64,000 nucleotides of DNA from Bacteroidia bacterium (GCA_030427635.1 JAUIBA010000006.1:62001-126000), one strand, 5' to 3'; positions 18,938-29,408 are shown, counted from the first letter of the stretch. The notes: a model not told the origin generated them from the sequence alone. Made by a program: numbers and translations.

Positions 18938-20443
18938 ATGACCACACAGGAGCTATATGCCGAATATGTGTCCATGATGCAAAAAGCAGCTGACCTCAAT
19001 GGTGCTGCGGCATTACTAAGCTGGGACCAGGAAACTTACATGCCATCAAAAGGGGCGGGGTTCAGAGCCCGTCAACTGGCCACCCTTGCCGGACAGGCAC
19101 ATGAAATACTTACCAGCCCACGCCTGAGCGATGTAATGGAAGCACTACATGAGCGAAAAGACTTACAGCCCGATGAAATGGCTAATGTAGCCCGCAGTTA
19201 CGAAGACTACCAAAAGCATAAAAAATTGCCGGGCGCATTTGTAGAGTCACTGTCAATGCTTACCAGCGAGTGTTTTACGGCCTGGATGGAAGCAAGAAAA
19301 GAAAATGACTATGGCATATTTGCACCATCGCTCACCCGTATGATAGCTATGAAGCGGGAGCAGACAAAACTGCTGGGCTATGAGGCACACCCATATGATG
19401 CGTTGCTGGATGAGTACGAGCCGGGAGCAACTACTGCTATGCTCGACAATGTATTTGACGGCATACGTACTGATCTGCCCCCAATACTGGAACGTATACG
19501 TAATGCACAACAGGTAGATGATGCTGTATTCCTAAAACATTACCCCAAAGAGCAGCAATGGGAATTTTCTGTAGCAATACTGAAAGCAATGGGATACGAT
19601 ATGGAGGCCGGTCGCCAGGACTATTCAGAGCATCCGTTTACTATCTCTTTTTCACCAGACGATGTACGTGTAACTACCCGTGTTGATGAAGACAACTATG
19701 CATCCCTATTATGGAGTACAATTCATGAAGGTGGTCATGCACTCTATGAGCAAGGTCTGCTACCTAAAAACTACGGATTACCACTGGGAGCAGCCGCATC
19801 ACTGGGCATACATGAGTCACAGTCCCGCCTCTGGGAAAACTGCATCGGCCGCAGCAGCACCTTCTGGCAACAGTTCTTCCCCCGGCTAAAGAACACATTC
19901 CCGCAACAACTGGCCCATGCCGGATGGCAGGACATATGGAAAGCATGCAATAAAGTAATACCGTCACTGATACGCACAGAGGCTGATGAACTTACGTACC
20001 ACTTCCATGTACTTATAAGGTATGAACTGGAAAAGCAGCTCATAGAAGGCAGCCTGGATGCATCAGACCTGAAAGAAGCATGGAATAGTGCCTATGAGCA
20101 TTACCTGGGCATACGCCCGGCCAATGACAGAACAGGCATCCTGCAGGATATACATTGGAGCCATGGCAGTTTTGGGTACTTCCCTACCTATACACTGGGC
20201 AGCTTTTATGCAGCACAGTTTTACGCAGGTGCACAAAAGGCTATGCCAGAACTGGAGCATGAGATAGCCGCAGGTAACTTTACAAATCTGCTACAGTGGC
20301 TGCGTAACCATATCCATATCCATGGCCGCAGGTACTACTCTGATGAGCTATGCGAAGTAGTAACTGGTGAAAAGCTGAATGTGAATTACTTTCTGAACTA
20401 TGTAAAACAGAAATATGCCCGGATATATGATGTGACATTCTGA
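18938..20443 (+). CDS. M32 family metallocarboxypeptidase
   Basis: A 501-residue cytoplasmic enzyme of the Taq carboxypeptidase family. It has the zinc motif HEGGH (His263 and His267, within TIHEGGHALYEQG) and the downstream family signature GIHESQSRLWEN, whose Glu is the third zinc ligand. The conserved ..LGIRPANDRTGILQDIHWS near residue 390 is also typical. It removes C-terminal residues from peptides. There is no signal peptide. The gene is monocistronic and convergent with the phosphatase gene, with a strong hairpin between the two. Confidence 0.96.
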   Translation: MTTQELYAEYVSMMQKAADLNGAAALLSWDQETYMPSKGAGFRARQLATLAGQAHEILTSPRLSDVMEALHERKDLQPDEMANVARSYEDYQKHKKLPGAFVESLSMLTSECFTAWMEARKENDYGIFAPSLTRMIAMKREQTKLLGYEAHPYDALLDEYEPGATTAMLDNVFDGIRTDLPPILERIRNAQQVDDAVFLKHYPKEQQWEFSVAILKAMGYDMEAGRQDYSEHPFTISFSPDDVRVTTRVDEDNYASLLWSTIHEGGHALYEQGLLPKNYGLPLGAAASLGIHESQSRLWENCIGRSSTFWQQFFPRLKNTFPQQLAHAGWQDIWKACNKVIPSLIRTEADELTYHFHVLIRYELEKQLIEGSLDASDLKEAWNSAYEHYLGIRPANDRTGILQDIHWSHGSFGYFPTYTLGSFYAAQFYAGAQKAMPELEHEIAAGNFTNLLQWLRNHIHIHGRRYYSDELCEVVTGEKLNVNYFLNYVKQKYARIYDVTF

Positions 20444-20487
20444 TAATATCTGCATTTTATACATTGACATTCATTGTCACAAAAAGT

Positions 20488-20520
20488 AATGGCCCCCATT
20501 TATAATAAATGGAGGCCATT
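20488..20520 (-). terminator. Bidirectional terminator between carboxypeptidase and giant phosphatase genes
   Basis: A 16-base inverted repeat with one mismatch (arms 20488-20503 and 20505-20520; inner AT pairs form the loop). On the minus strand it is followed by ACTTTTTG, giving a U-run for the phosphatase transcript. It also lies 45 bases after the plus-strand stop. Confidence 0.75.
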
Positions 20521-20537
20521 GTTGTATTCAGAAACTA

Positions 20538-23500
20538 TTATTTTTTAAGAATCACGTGGAAGGACTCACGGCCATTCTCACCTTCCAGCGTCAGCAGATA
20601 GGTACCTTCAGCCAGTTGGTTATTCAGAGAAACAACAGCAGATATTCTACTATTTATCACATCTGTACTGCCACTATAAACCTCACGTCCCAGAACATCA
20701 GTAACAGCTATCCTTACCTTTCCTGAAGTGTAATTCATGCTACCGTCTATTGTAAACACACCTGAAGTAGGGTTAGGGATAATACGTATATCCCCTTTTG
20801 CAGACACACTATTTATACCCAATGCTACCACATTCATAACAACAGAGTTGAAGCTTTCATGCCCGCATAGACCGCTTCCGGTTACAATACAGGTAATAGT
20901 ATCCTTATCGGCAAGTGCGCTGGTTGTATATTCTCCTGATACCGCTCCGGCGATTATGCTGCTATTCTTTTTCCACTTATAAGAAGGTGCTATTCCTGCA
21001 TCATCAGCCGATGCTGTAAATGTTACTGATTGTCCCTGAGCAATGTTAAGACCCGGCACCGCTGAAATAGTAACAACAGGCAGATAGCTATCATCCACCT
21101 TCATTGCTACCAGATTACTATATACGATATCAGAAGTACGACACTGAGCATTGCTGGTCATTGAAACTACCACACCATCGCCATGTGCAGGCAGATAACT
21201 GAAGGTATCCCCTACCGCTACCGGTACAGAGTTTTTAAGCCAGGTATATACCGGAGCTGTACCGCCATTTACTGATGATACAGAGAAAGACACCGGAGTA
21301 CCTTCACAAACAGAGTCAGATGGGCTTACTGATACCGTAGCAACCGGTACCTGTGCAGGGAGAACGCCAACGACTTTATCGGCAGTAGTAGCCGGAACTG
21401 TGAGACATGGTAATGAGCTGTATATGATTACCGATACCAGATCGCCATTGGCTGGCAGGTAACTGAATACCGGACTACCCGTAAGCATTGTAGCGCCATT
21501 TACTTTCCATTCAAAGTTTGGTGTAACACCACCGTTTACAGGAAGCGCATTGAACGTTAGCATGGTACCGGCACATACCGTATCATCAGGGAACACATTG
21601 ATAGCAGACGATGGTATAGACAGCGGAGTAACAACAACTGAGGCTGTAGCAGCCATAGTATTTGTACATCCTGTACCCATATCAGTAGCAATAACATTAT
21701 AAGTACCTTCTACCGTCTGCATACCAAACGAAACCGGCAGGCCTGTACCAGTTACTGAAGCCCCTGTAGGAGTAGCGCCATTATATAGAGCGTAACTGAT
21801 ACCTGCTTCTGTACCACCTAATCCTACTGCTGCACCTGTGCCACCAGCGCAAAAACTACCACCACCGGTAACAGCATAAATATTAGGCAGGCCATATATA
21901 CCTACAACAGAAGCGCCGAGCATCTCACTCACACAACCTGTAGCAGGATATGTAGCCATAACGGTATAGCTACCAGCTGCAGTTTTCATACCAAATGAAA
22001 GCCCAGAACCACTACCTGTAACAGATGAACCTGACATTGCTGTACCGTAATACAACTGATACTGAGCTGCAGTTTCTGAGCCTGAAAGGGTTACCTCAAC
22101 ACCTGTACCACCACTACAATAATTACCACCTGCATTCATATTGAAAACAGTAGGCAGAGGGTCTATTGTTACAGTAGCACTTCCTGTCATATCAGACATA
22201 CAACCAGTAGCTGCATTTGTAGCAACCGCCGTATATGTTCCCGCTGTAGTGTGACTGCCAAAGCTGATAGCTGCACCGGTACCGGATACAGGTGCGCCCA
22301 TGGTTGTAACACCATTATACAACTGATAATTAACTCCTGTTACTGAGCCATCCAGCGACACGGTAACACCTGTACCTGTGCTACAATAATGCCCACCACC
22401 GGTAACATTGAATGCCGCAGGCAATGGATTTATACCAACAGTTGTTACACCACTCATGCCAGCCACACACGTAGTGGCAGCATCGGTAGCCATAACACTG
22501 TATGTAGCTACGGTGGAATATATACCAAATGAAACTGCACTTCCGGTACCAGCAACAACACTACCTACAGTAGCAGCACCACTATATAGCTGATAATTTA
22601 CACCTGCCTGTGAAGATGCCAGCCCGATAGCAACTCCGGCACCACCAGAACAGTAATTACCGCCACCTGATACTGTCTGAGTTACCGGTAGTGGGAATAT
22701 CTCTATATCCTGTGTGTTTGCCATAGCATTTGTACAACCGGTTACATCATCAGTAGCAAGTACCGAATAAGTAGCATGTGCAGTATAAGTACCTAATGAA
22801 ACAGCACCACCGGTACCGGCTACTGCCGCGCCCATCATAGTGCTACCTGTATATAACTGATAGGCAACTCCCATCTGTGTATTGAGGAGACCCAGCTCAC
22901 GTCCTGTACCTCCGGGGCAATAGCCACCGCCACCTGCCAGTGTCTGTGCTACAGGCAATGGCTTAATGGTAACCGTAAAGCTGCGGCTGTTGCTGCCACA
23001 TTCATTGGCAATAGTAAGAGTTACCGTAGTTACACCCGTACTGAATACAGAACCGCTCCCCGTACCATTTCCTGTAGCAACGGTGGCTCCGCTGAATTCG
23101 TAAGTATAGGTACCTGAAGGGCGACCTGTATCTGACACAGAATAAGTAACCATAGCGTCACAACCTTCACGTGTGATATTGGCTGGTACAGATACTATAT
23201 CAGGAGTGGTACAAAGCAAATCCACATAAAGCATATCCGTAAGACATGTACCCGTAGCGGCATCTTTAACCGCTATCAGCGTGTCATTAGCCGGGGTAAC
23301 ATTTATAGTACGTGCTGTTTCTGTAGGAGTCCATACATAATTACCTTCCCATGAAGCTGAGAGGTCTACACTTTCTCCGTTGAGTATTTTTACTGTATCC
23401 TGAACATTTACATCTTTCATTATGGTAAACTGATCCCATACAGTACCATTCTTACGAATGAACTTACCATCAAGACGGTTATTATTGATGTCTACAAAGA

Positions 23501-25838
23501 ACATACCGCCATCATTTATTGAAAATGGCATTGCATCATGCGGGTAACCAGCCTGCGTATTTCCACTGGCACCTGATGAACCGGATACTACATATACAGT
23601 ACCATGCTCTACCTGACCAGACACTGTTTTATAAGGGCATGAATTGGCTGAGCCATCATACTTAGCGCTTGAGTTATCTACAGCATGTGTAGCAAGGTCA
23701 AATGATGCTTCATTACCATAATGACCACGGAGCAGATAAGAACGCTCATAGTCGTGACTGTGTCCACAAATAATAAGATCCACACCATAACGTTCCAGTA
23801 TACGAATGAAACGCTGTCTCATATTTATCAGCTCACCTTCATTATCAGAGTTATGGCTGCCCATAGTATAGGGCGGATGATGCCAGTATGCAATAACCCA
23901 TTTCTTCGTATTGGCAGCAAGGTCTGCCTTTACCCATTGTGCCTGTGCGCCATTGGTATCGTACAGACGCATGTTTGATTCCTCACCATAAGAGTCTAGC
24001 GACAGTACGTGTACATCACCCCAGTTAAAAGAGTAGTATTCTTCTTTGCCTGAAGCTACACCACCACACTCGCCAAACTTAGGCAGGCTGAATATGCTCA
24101 GGTAAGGAATGTTATGATCATCCTGGCGGGCTGCGAGATTGGCATAATCATGATTACCCGGTGCAGGGAACAGCATATGATTCTTAAGTATGTTGTTCTG
24201 ATATGCATTAAAGAAGCCTGTCTGGTACTCACCGTCCGTACCACTGTTATAAGCATTATCACCTACCAGCAGCATAAGGTCTGCAGCCTGCATACCCATT
24301 GATGTAAGGAACGACCTGTATGCCGACAAAGCACCAGCCTGATTTCCTGAAGAGTTTGTACCACAATCTCCATATGCAGCTATTGTTACCCTGCGGTGTG
24401 ATCCATCGGCAGGAGCAGTAACACAGAAGTTGGTAGTATCGCCCTGAAGCACAACCCTGTCAGAACCGAAACGGTAATAGTATTTCGTATCGGCAGTAAG
24501 ACCCGTTACACGCACCTCATGTTCTGTAACCGCCGCTGCATCTTCTACCACTATCGGGTATGTACCGAATGAAGTTCCAACTTCAAGACGTGATTTACAG
24601 GCGAAATCTGTACGCCATCTTACGGTAAATGCGTCCTGGTTACCCATCTGCAGGTATGGACCTCTTACAAGGGTAGGATCTATATAAAGTATACCACTTG
24701 CCTGAACACCAAAGTCAGCATCAGAACTGGTAGAAGTTGTTGTACCTGTCTGGTGCAGTTCAAATGCTATCAGGTTAGCGCCCTGTTTAAACGAGGTAAT
24801 CGGCAGTGTAACTATAACTGCGGTATTCTCGGGAATAGTATTAGGGGTAAGTGTTGTATATGATATAGTACCTGCCGGCATGTTATGACGCCATACTTCT
24901 GTACCGTTTACATACATAACGGCACCATCATCCATAATAACTGAGAAACGAACCGAGTCGTAAAGCGATGTGTCTGCAATATCCATATTGCTACGGAAGT
25001 AAATAGTAGGATATTTCACACAACCGCTGCCTACAGAGTTACAGGGGCCTGATGCCGTATATGAAGAGCAGGATGGGCCGGCTGCCACACAGGTTGTAAT
25101 ATAGCTTTCACCATATCCGAAACGACCATTACCTGATGGCCATGCAGCATCGTTAAAAGACTCATTGCGCCATGCAGTACCCTGATCACTACCCGTATTG
25201 TACTTCCATGATGTAGCAGTATTGATGAAGCCTGTTTTTACAAAACCTTTCATCTGTACATTGAATGTTACGTCAGAGCTGCTACCACCATTCTGATGAA
25301 CCTCTACTGCAATGGTATTGTTACCACTCACAAAAGCAGATACAGGAACCCTTTTAATTATAGGGGTGTATTCGTTTGCGCTACCTATAGCACTAGGTGC
25401 CGATGTTGTATAAGTAGGTGTACCTGCAGGCATATTATCCCTGGCCACCTCTACACCATTTACATACATTACAAATCCATCATCTCTCATGATGGCAAAC
25501 TCAACAGAATCAAAGCGGGAAATATCTCCCATATCTACTACTTTTCTAAAGTAGGTAGTAATGTATTTTGTACCGCAGGACGGGCTGCAGGACACAACAC
25601 CACAGGCATTGATACATCTTGTGATCCATGGGTCATTATAACCGAACGTACCGGTATCAGAAGTCCATGAGGCATCATTAAAGCCTACATCTTTCCATGC
25701 TGTCCCCTGATTGCTTCCATTATCCAGAAAACGCCATTCTGAACCAAATTTGAAGAAGGAGTATGTCTGTGCATGACCAATGACGCCCATCAACAATTGC
25801 ATTGCGATAACCATCACTAATAGAAGTCTCTTATTCAT
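20538..25838 (-). CDS. Giant secreted purple-acid-phosphatase-like metallophosphoesterase with T9SS type A sorting domain
   Basis: A protein of about 1,766 residues. The start at 25838 gives MNKRLLLV and a clean signal peptide ending GHAQT; 25847 is an upstream alternative. Domains in order: two homologous lectin-like jelly-roll domains of about 170 residues (each with DDGxVMYVNG.EV and NMPAGT); an Fn3-like PAP N-terminal domain (about 390-480); a calcineurin-like phosphatase (about 485-790) with GDCG, VGDNAY, GNHDY, WHHPPY and GHSHDYER, all five metal-ligand motifs intact; five tandem repeats of about 87 residues (about 965-1400), each with two Cys and a YQLY or similar motif; three Ig-like domains; and a T9SS type A domain (IIPNPTSGVF, AEGTYLLTL). 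Probable role: surface or extracellular phosphate scavenging from phosphomonoesters. Monocistronic. Confidence 0.95.
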   Translation of the reverse strand: MNKRLLLVMVIAMQLLMGVIGHAQTYSFFKFGSEWRFLDNGSNQGTAWKDVGFNDASWTSDTGTFGYNDPWITRCINACGVVSCSPSCGTKYITTYFRKVVDMGDISRFDSVEFAIMRDDGFVMYVNGVEVARDNMPAGTPTYTTSAPSAIGSANEYTPIIKRVPVSAFVSGNNTIAVEVHQNGGSSSDVTFNVQMKGFVKTGFINTATSWKYNTGSDQGTAWRNESFNDAAWPSGNGRFGYGESYITTCVAAGPSCSSYTASGPCNSVGSGCVKYPTIYFRSNMDIADTSLYDSVRFSVIMDDGAVMYVNGTEVWRHNMPAGTISYTTLTPNTIPENTAVIVTLPITSFKQGANLIAFELHQTGTTTSTSSDADFGVQASGILYIDPTLVRGPYLQMGNQDAFTVRWRTDFACKSRLEVGTSFGTYPIVVEDAAAVTEHEVRVTGLTADTKYYYRFGSDRVVLQGDTTNFCVTAPADGSHRRVTIAAYGDCGTNSSGNQAGALSAYRSFLTSMGMQAADLMLLVGDNAYNSGTDGEYQTGFFNAYQNNILKNHMLFPAPGNHDYANLAARQDDHNIPYLSIFSLPKFGECGGVASGKEEYYSFNWGDVHVLSLDSYGEESNMRLYDTNGAQAQWVKADLAANTKKWVIAYWHHPPYTMGSHNSDNEGELINMRQRFIRILERYGVDLIICGHSHDYERSYLLRGHYGNEASFDLATHAVDNSSAKYDGSANSCPYKTVSGQVEHGTVYVVSGSSGASGNTQAGYPHDAMPFSINDGGMFFVDINNNRLDGKFIRKNGTVWDQFTIMKDVNVQDTVKILNGESVDLSASWEGNYVWTPTETARTINVTPANDTLIAVKDAATGTCLTDMLYVDLLCTTPDIVSVPANITREGCDAMVTYSVSDTGRPSGTYTYEFSGATVATGNGTGSGSVFSTGVTTVTLTIANECGSNSRSFTVTIKPLPVAQTLAGGGGYCPGGTGRELGLLNTQMGVAYQLYTGSTMMGAAVAGTGGAVSLGTYTAHATYSVLATDDVTGCTNAMANTQDIEIFPLPVTQTVSGGGNYCSGGAGVAIGLASSQAGVNYQLYSGAATVGSVVAGTGSAVSFGIYSTVATYSVMATDAATTCVAGMSGVTTVGINPLPAAFNVTGGGHYCSTGTGVTVSLDGSVTGVNYQLYNGVTTMGAPVSGTGAAISFGSHTTAGTYTAVATNAATGCMSDMTGSATVTIDPLPTVFNMNAGGNYCSGGTGVEVTLSGSETAAQYQLYYGTAMSGSSVTGSGSGLSFGMKTAAGSYTVMATYPATGCVSEMLGASVVGIYGLPNIYAVTGGGSFCAGGTGAAVGLGGTEAGISYALYNGATPTGASVTGTGLPVSFGMQTVEGTYNVIATDMGTGCTNTMAATASVVVTPLSIPSSAINVFPDDTVCAGTMLTFNALPVNGGVTPNFEWKVNGATMLTGSPVFSYLPANGDLVSVIIYSSLPCLTVPATTADKVVGVLPAQVPVATVSVSPSDSVCEGTPVSFSVSSVNGGTAPVYTWLKNSVPVAVGDTFSYLPAHGDGVVVSMTSNAQCRTSDIVYSNLVAMKVDDSYLPVVTISAVPGLNIAQGQSVTFTASADDAGIAPSYKWKKNSSIIAGAVSGEYTTSALADKDTITCIVTGSGLCGHESFNSVVMNVVALGINSVSAKGDIRIIPNPTSGVFTIDGSMNYTSGKVRIAVTDVLGREVYSGSTDVINSRISAVVSLNNQLAEGTYLLTLEGENGRESFHVILKK

Positions 25839-25987
25839 TTCTAACATTTTGAGCGAAAGTACCCTGTAGTTATTACCACCTCCTTAAACGAACGTTTCCT
25901 GTATATTACATTTTCGCCATCATCGTTATTAAATTATTACGAGAACATTACGAAGCATTCTTTCGTGCTATGTTCGCATAATTAATA

Positions 25988-27823
25988 GTGATGTACTCCC
26001 CTCTCAGAATCAGGAATTTACTTATCGCACTCTTTGCAACCGGGCTACTTGCATTTTCAGTATCAGAGAAATCTGTACCGGCACAAAAGGCGCTCAGATA
26101 CTATGACCGGAATATGTCCCGGCTTGAAGGGTCGTTGCGTATTCTGGCTCAGGCATCAAACACACATGCGACGCACGACTCTTTGCTTAGGTTATTCTAC
26201 ATATGCAGAAACACCTATAAAAAAACAGAACTGTTTACTGATGTTTTCACCCCATACAAAGCACGTATACTTAACGGACCCGACATTCTGAAAATTGACG
26301 AGGAAAACCCGTCAGATTCTATGACTGCACACGGACTCCAGGTAATGGAGCGTATACTATACTCCCCTCCTTTAAACCGAAAAGAACTTTACAGGGAAGC
26401 AAAAGCAATGGAGCTGGAAATAAGAGCCCTGCGCACTACTCCTGACAGAAAGTATTATTTTAATGATGAAAAAGTATGGACAGCTATACGTCTGTCATCA
26501 TTCCGTGTCATTTCTCTCGGAATCACCGGCTTTGATGTGCCTATGTCGCACCATGCTATTCCGGAAACAAGAATAGTTCTGAATACGATAAAAGAAATCA
26601 GCTCTTACTATAGAGGAGAAATATCAGTGCAGCTATGGCACACAGGAGACTCACTGCTGAAACGGGCTAACACTTTTTTATCAGGAAACATATCATTCAA
26701 CTCCCTTGACCGGCTTACGTTTATCAGGGACTATATGAACCCACTCTCGGAGTGGATAACACAGATAAGTTTACAGTACTGTAATTCTGCTACTGCCCGC
26801 TATCCATTTACCCCAGGCGCAGGTCACCTTTTTGCCAGAGACATAATGAATATCACTTTTTTCTCACCGAGTGATGACTACCTCACTACACCACAGAGAG
26901 CCTATCTGGGCAGGAAGTTGTTTTATGACCCTATACTATCAGGTGATGGCAGCCGCACCTGTGCTTCCTGCCATAAACCAGAGCTGGCGTTTACTGATGG
27001 TATAGCCAAACCCATGGACATATCGGGTAAGAAGGAATTACTGAGGAATACCCCTACCCTATGGAATGCAGCATTACAAACAGCTCAGTTCTATGACTCC
27101 CGTGCCCGGATACTGGAACGTCAGCTCAATGATGTAGTACACAATCAGGAAGAGATGAACGGATCGCTGCTCAGATGTATCCCATCTCTGAATGCAGACA
27201 CACTATATGCACGCCTGTTTAAATCAGCGTATCCTAACGAGCCTGCACCTGTTACAGAATATACCATTTCCAATGCAATATGCTCTTATGTAAGAACCCT
27301 CATCAGTTTTGACTCGCGATTTGACAGGTATATGCGCAGAGAGTCCGATAGCTTAACTGAAAAAGAAAAGAATGGATTCAATCTGTTTATGGGCAAGGCA
27401 GGGTGTGGCACATGTCATTATGCACCTATGTTTAATGGTCAGGTACCGCCTCTGTATCAGGAAACAGAATCGGAAATACTGGGAGTACCTGCACAGGACA
27501 AAAAACGACTTACCACTCCCGATACGGATATGGGGAAATATCTGTTCACGCATCACCCACTCCACAGGTATGCGTTCAAAACTCCAACAGTAAGAAATAT
27601 AGCACTTACGGCCCCATATATGCATAATGGTGCATTCAAAACACTGGAATCTGTAATAGACTTTTATAATGATGGAGGTGGTGCAGGTAGAGGAATGGAT
27701 ATACCTACACAAACCCTGCCTGCTGACAGTCTGAGTCTGACCCAAAAAGAAAAACAGGATATCATTGCTTTTCTGAATACACTTACCGATACCACAACTA
27801 TTGATTACGACTATACAAAATAG
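25988..27823 (+). CDS. Di-heme cytochrome c peroxidase with helical N-terminal extension
   Basis: A 611-residue exported protein (hydrophobic signal about 8-25). The C-terminal half (about 300-600) is a bacterial di-heme peroxidase/MauG-type domain. It has the heme sites CASCH (Cys325, Cys328, His329) and CGTCH (Cys473, Cys476, His477), LGRKLFYDPILSGD before the first heme and TVRNIALTAPYMHNGAFKTL near the end. It would reduce H2O2, or oxidise a partner, in the periplasm using c-type electron donors. Residues about 30-290 are a helical domain absent from classical peroxidases. Its NGPDILK...HGLQVMERILYSP region recalls imelysin-like iron-regulated proteins, an analogy only. The 3' end overlaps the convergent membrane-protein gene by 26 bases. 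Confidence 0.92.
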   Translation: MMYSPLRIRNLLIALFATGLLAFSVSEKSVPAQKALRYYDRNMSRLEGSLRILAQASNTHATHDSLLRLFYICRNTYKKTELFTDVFTPYKARILNGPDILKIDEENPSDSMTAHGLQVMERILYSPPLNRKELYREAKAMELEIRALRTTPDRKYYFNDEKVWTAIRLSSFRVISLGITGFDVPMSHHAIPETRIVLNTIKEISSYYRGEISVQLWHTGDSLLKRANTFLSGNISFNSLDRLTFIRDYMNPLSEWITQISLQYCNSATARYPFTPGAGHLFARDIMNITFFSPSDDYLTTPQRAYLGRKLFYDPILSGDGSRTCASCHKPELAFTDGIAKPMDISGKKELLRNTPTLWNAALQTAQFYDSRARILERQLNDVVHNQEEMNGSLLRCIPSLNADTLYARLFKSAYPNEPAPVTEYTISNAICSYVRTLISFDSRFDRYMRRESDSLTEKEKNGFNLFMGKAGCGTCHYAPMFNGQVPPLYQETESEILGVPAQDKKRLTTPDTDMGKYLFTHHPLHRYAFKTPTVRNIALTAPYMHNGAFKTLESVIDFYNDGGGAGRGMDIPTQTLPADSLSLTQKEKQDIIAFLNTLTDTTTIDYDYTK

Positions 27824-29408
27824 TGCGGCCTGTAGCTGAGGTATATGTAATATGATAATTCGCCCGCACTTCCTTCACCAGCTGCTCTGATGTATTGAAT
27901 GTAGTAAAAGAAGAATCAAAGTTCATAAACAACACATAATCTACTACTATACCGGTTTTCTCTTCATATGCTGCTATATCGGCCGCAGGTGGTACTGCCT
28001 GAAATCCGGGCCAGCGGGCCAGATGTACAAAAGGATCTAACTCTGGTCTCCATAGCAAGGGGAAATATCCCGTATTGGCTTCAAAATTGTCCAGCACCAG
28101 TACATCTGGTATATCGGACAGGTACTGTGCCATATGACAGAATATATTATTACGGCTACATATTACCTTCCCATCGCGTGCGCGCCCCCATGTATTATAG
28201 GTAAACGGTACTACTACCGCTCCCTTTTTTACAAATGGCTTTACTTCCATATGCTCTCTGATAAGGTCTGCAGCCGCCATGCTTACCGGCATGCGAATAA
28301 AAAACAGCACAATAAATGCGGCAAACAGGCTTAGTCCGGCCACCAATGAGCCGCTACTATGTCTGGACACATAAGAGCAACATATCAGCAAAAGAAGTGT
28401 GCTGAATATAGCTGCTCTTAATGTAAAGTACCCTCCATTCAGCATTGAGTCAGGCAGAACAAAGTATACAACCAGTGCAAATATGAACGTAATTAGAAAT
28501 CCATCAAACTGATGGATGGGAATCTTCATCCGGATACGCGAAAATATCAGATACAAGCAAAGCAACATCAGCGCAATGCCCGTAATAACAAGCGTATCTT
28601 CTTCTTTATGAGAGTAGTTGACCAGATGTTTCAGAGACATGATTGTCTTAAAGCGCTCTGGCATAAACTGTATCTTTATTTCCTCCACCCCCCCATAACG
28701 GTTGGCAAATGCAAGAAACATAAGTAAAAACGGCACTACTGCTCCTGCCAGCAAAAAAACAGATGACTGCATATGTTTCCGCTCAGCCTTAATCCTCCAT
28801 TCAGACATGGTATGTGTGAACCATAGAGCACCACAGGTAATACAGCCAAAAACGAATGATACAGGGTGAGAGAAATATGTAAGAGCCAGCAATAACGGGA
28901 ACGACACGGCATATGACCACCGCTTTTCCTGCAGCCATAGTAGCCATACTGCTACAAGATGCATGTAAAGCCCTATGCTGAAGGAGAAATTATAAAAACC
29001 CTGAGGAACTGCGTTATGGAATATAACCAGAAAAAATGCAGGCAGCCAATAAACAGCGCTACCACCAACTATCCTGACCAGCCGCATAGCTCCGGTAAGC
29101 ATAAGCACTACATATCCCGACAGAAGTACCTTTTCGGCTACCACATACGAAAACAAATGCTGCAATAATGCCAGTATAATTTCATTGAGCCAGTTAGGGT
29201 CAGGCGAATAATTAATCGTGTAAAACTTACTGTAAACGCTTTGCGCCCCATGTCCCCAGATATCAGCTATGGCGGTAGCATTAGCTAAATGACAAGGGCC
29301 ATCACAATTAGGATAATAAGCCGGCAGCCATATCTGTATAAGGCATAGTATGATACCTATGGCAGAAACTATAATGGGAACTCTACTGGTATTTTTACTC
29401 TCTGGCAT
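27798..29408 (-). CDS. Polytopic membrane protein of unknown function (GT-C-like)
   Basis: About 536 residues from the preferred ATG at 29408; the frame opens at 29444. The protein has about ten hydrophobic helices spread over residues 10-400. The first loop (YYPNCDGPCHLANATAI) is followed by PDPNWLNEIILALL. A periplasmic C-terminal domain of about 130 residues contains VVVPFTYNTWGR and LDNFEANTGYFPLLW. The layout (first TM, an acidic first loop, many helices, then a soluble C-terminal domain) resembles GT-C glycosyltransferases or O-antigen/mannosyl transferases, but no diagnostic motif was found. It is divergent from nnr and overlaps the peroxidase gene at its 3' end. Confidence 0.8.
   Translation of the reverse strand: MPESKNTSRVPIIVSAIGIILCLIQIWLPAYYPNCDGPCHLANATAIADIWGHGAQSVYSKFYTINYSPDPNWLNEIILALLQHLFSYVVAEKVLLSGYVVLMLTGAMRLVRIVGGSAVYWLPAFFLVIFHNAVPQGFYNFSFSIGLYMHLVAVWLLWLQEKRWSYAVSFPLLLALTYFSHPVSFVFGCITCGALWFTHTMSEWRIKAERKHMQSSVFLLAGAVVPFLLMFLAFANRYGGVEEIKIQFMPERFKTIMSLKHLVNYSHKEEDTLVITGIALMLLCLYLIFSRIRMKIPIHQFDGFLITFIFALVVYFVLPDSMLNGGYFTLRAAIFSTLLLLICCSYVSRHSSGSLVAGLSLFAAFIVLFFIRMPVSMAAADLIREHMEVKPFVKKGAVVVPFTYNTWGRARDGKVICSRNNIFCHMAQYLSDIPDVLVLDNFEANTGYFPLLWRPELDPFVHLARWPGFQAVPPAADIAAYEEKTGIVVDYVLFMNFDSSFTTFNTSEQLVKEVRANYHITYTSATGRTILYSRNQ

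Noticed and set aside
20600-23000. Periodic sequence suggesting a CRISPR or tandem DNA repeat
   Set aside because: The period of about 260 bp matches the 87-residue protein repeats; the units differ at the DNA level and there are no short identical repeats with spacers.
25862-25900. An AGGAGG sequence upstream of the giant phosphatase gene (minus strand), a possible Shine-Dalgarno site
   Set aside because: It lies roughly 40 bases before the start codon, too far for ribosome binding, and other genes in the window lack such sites.
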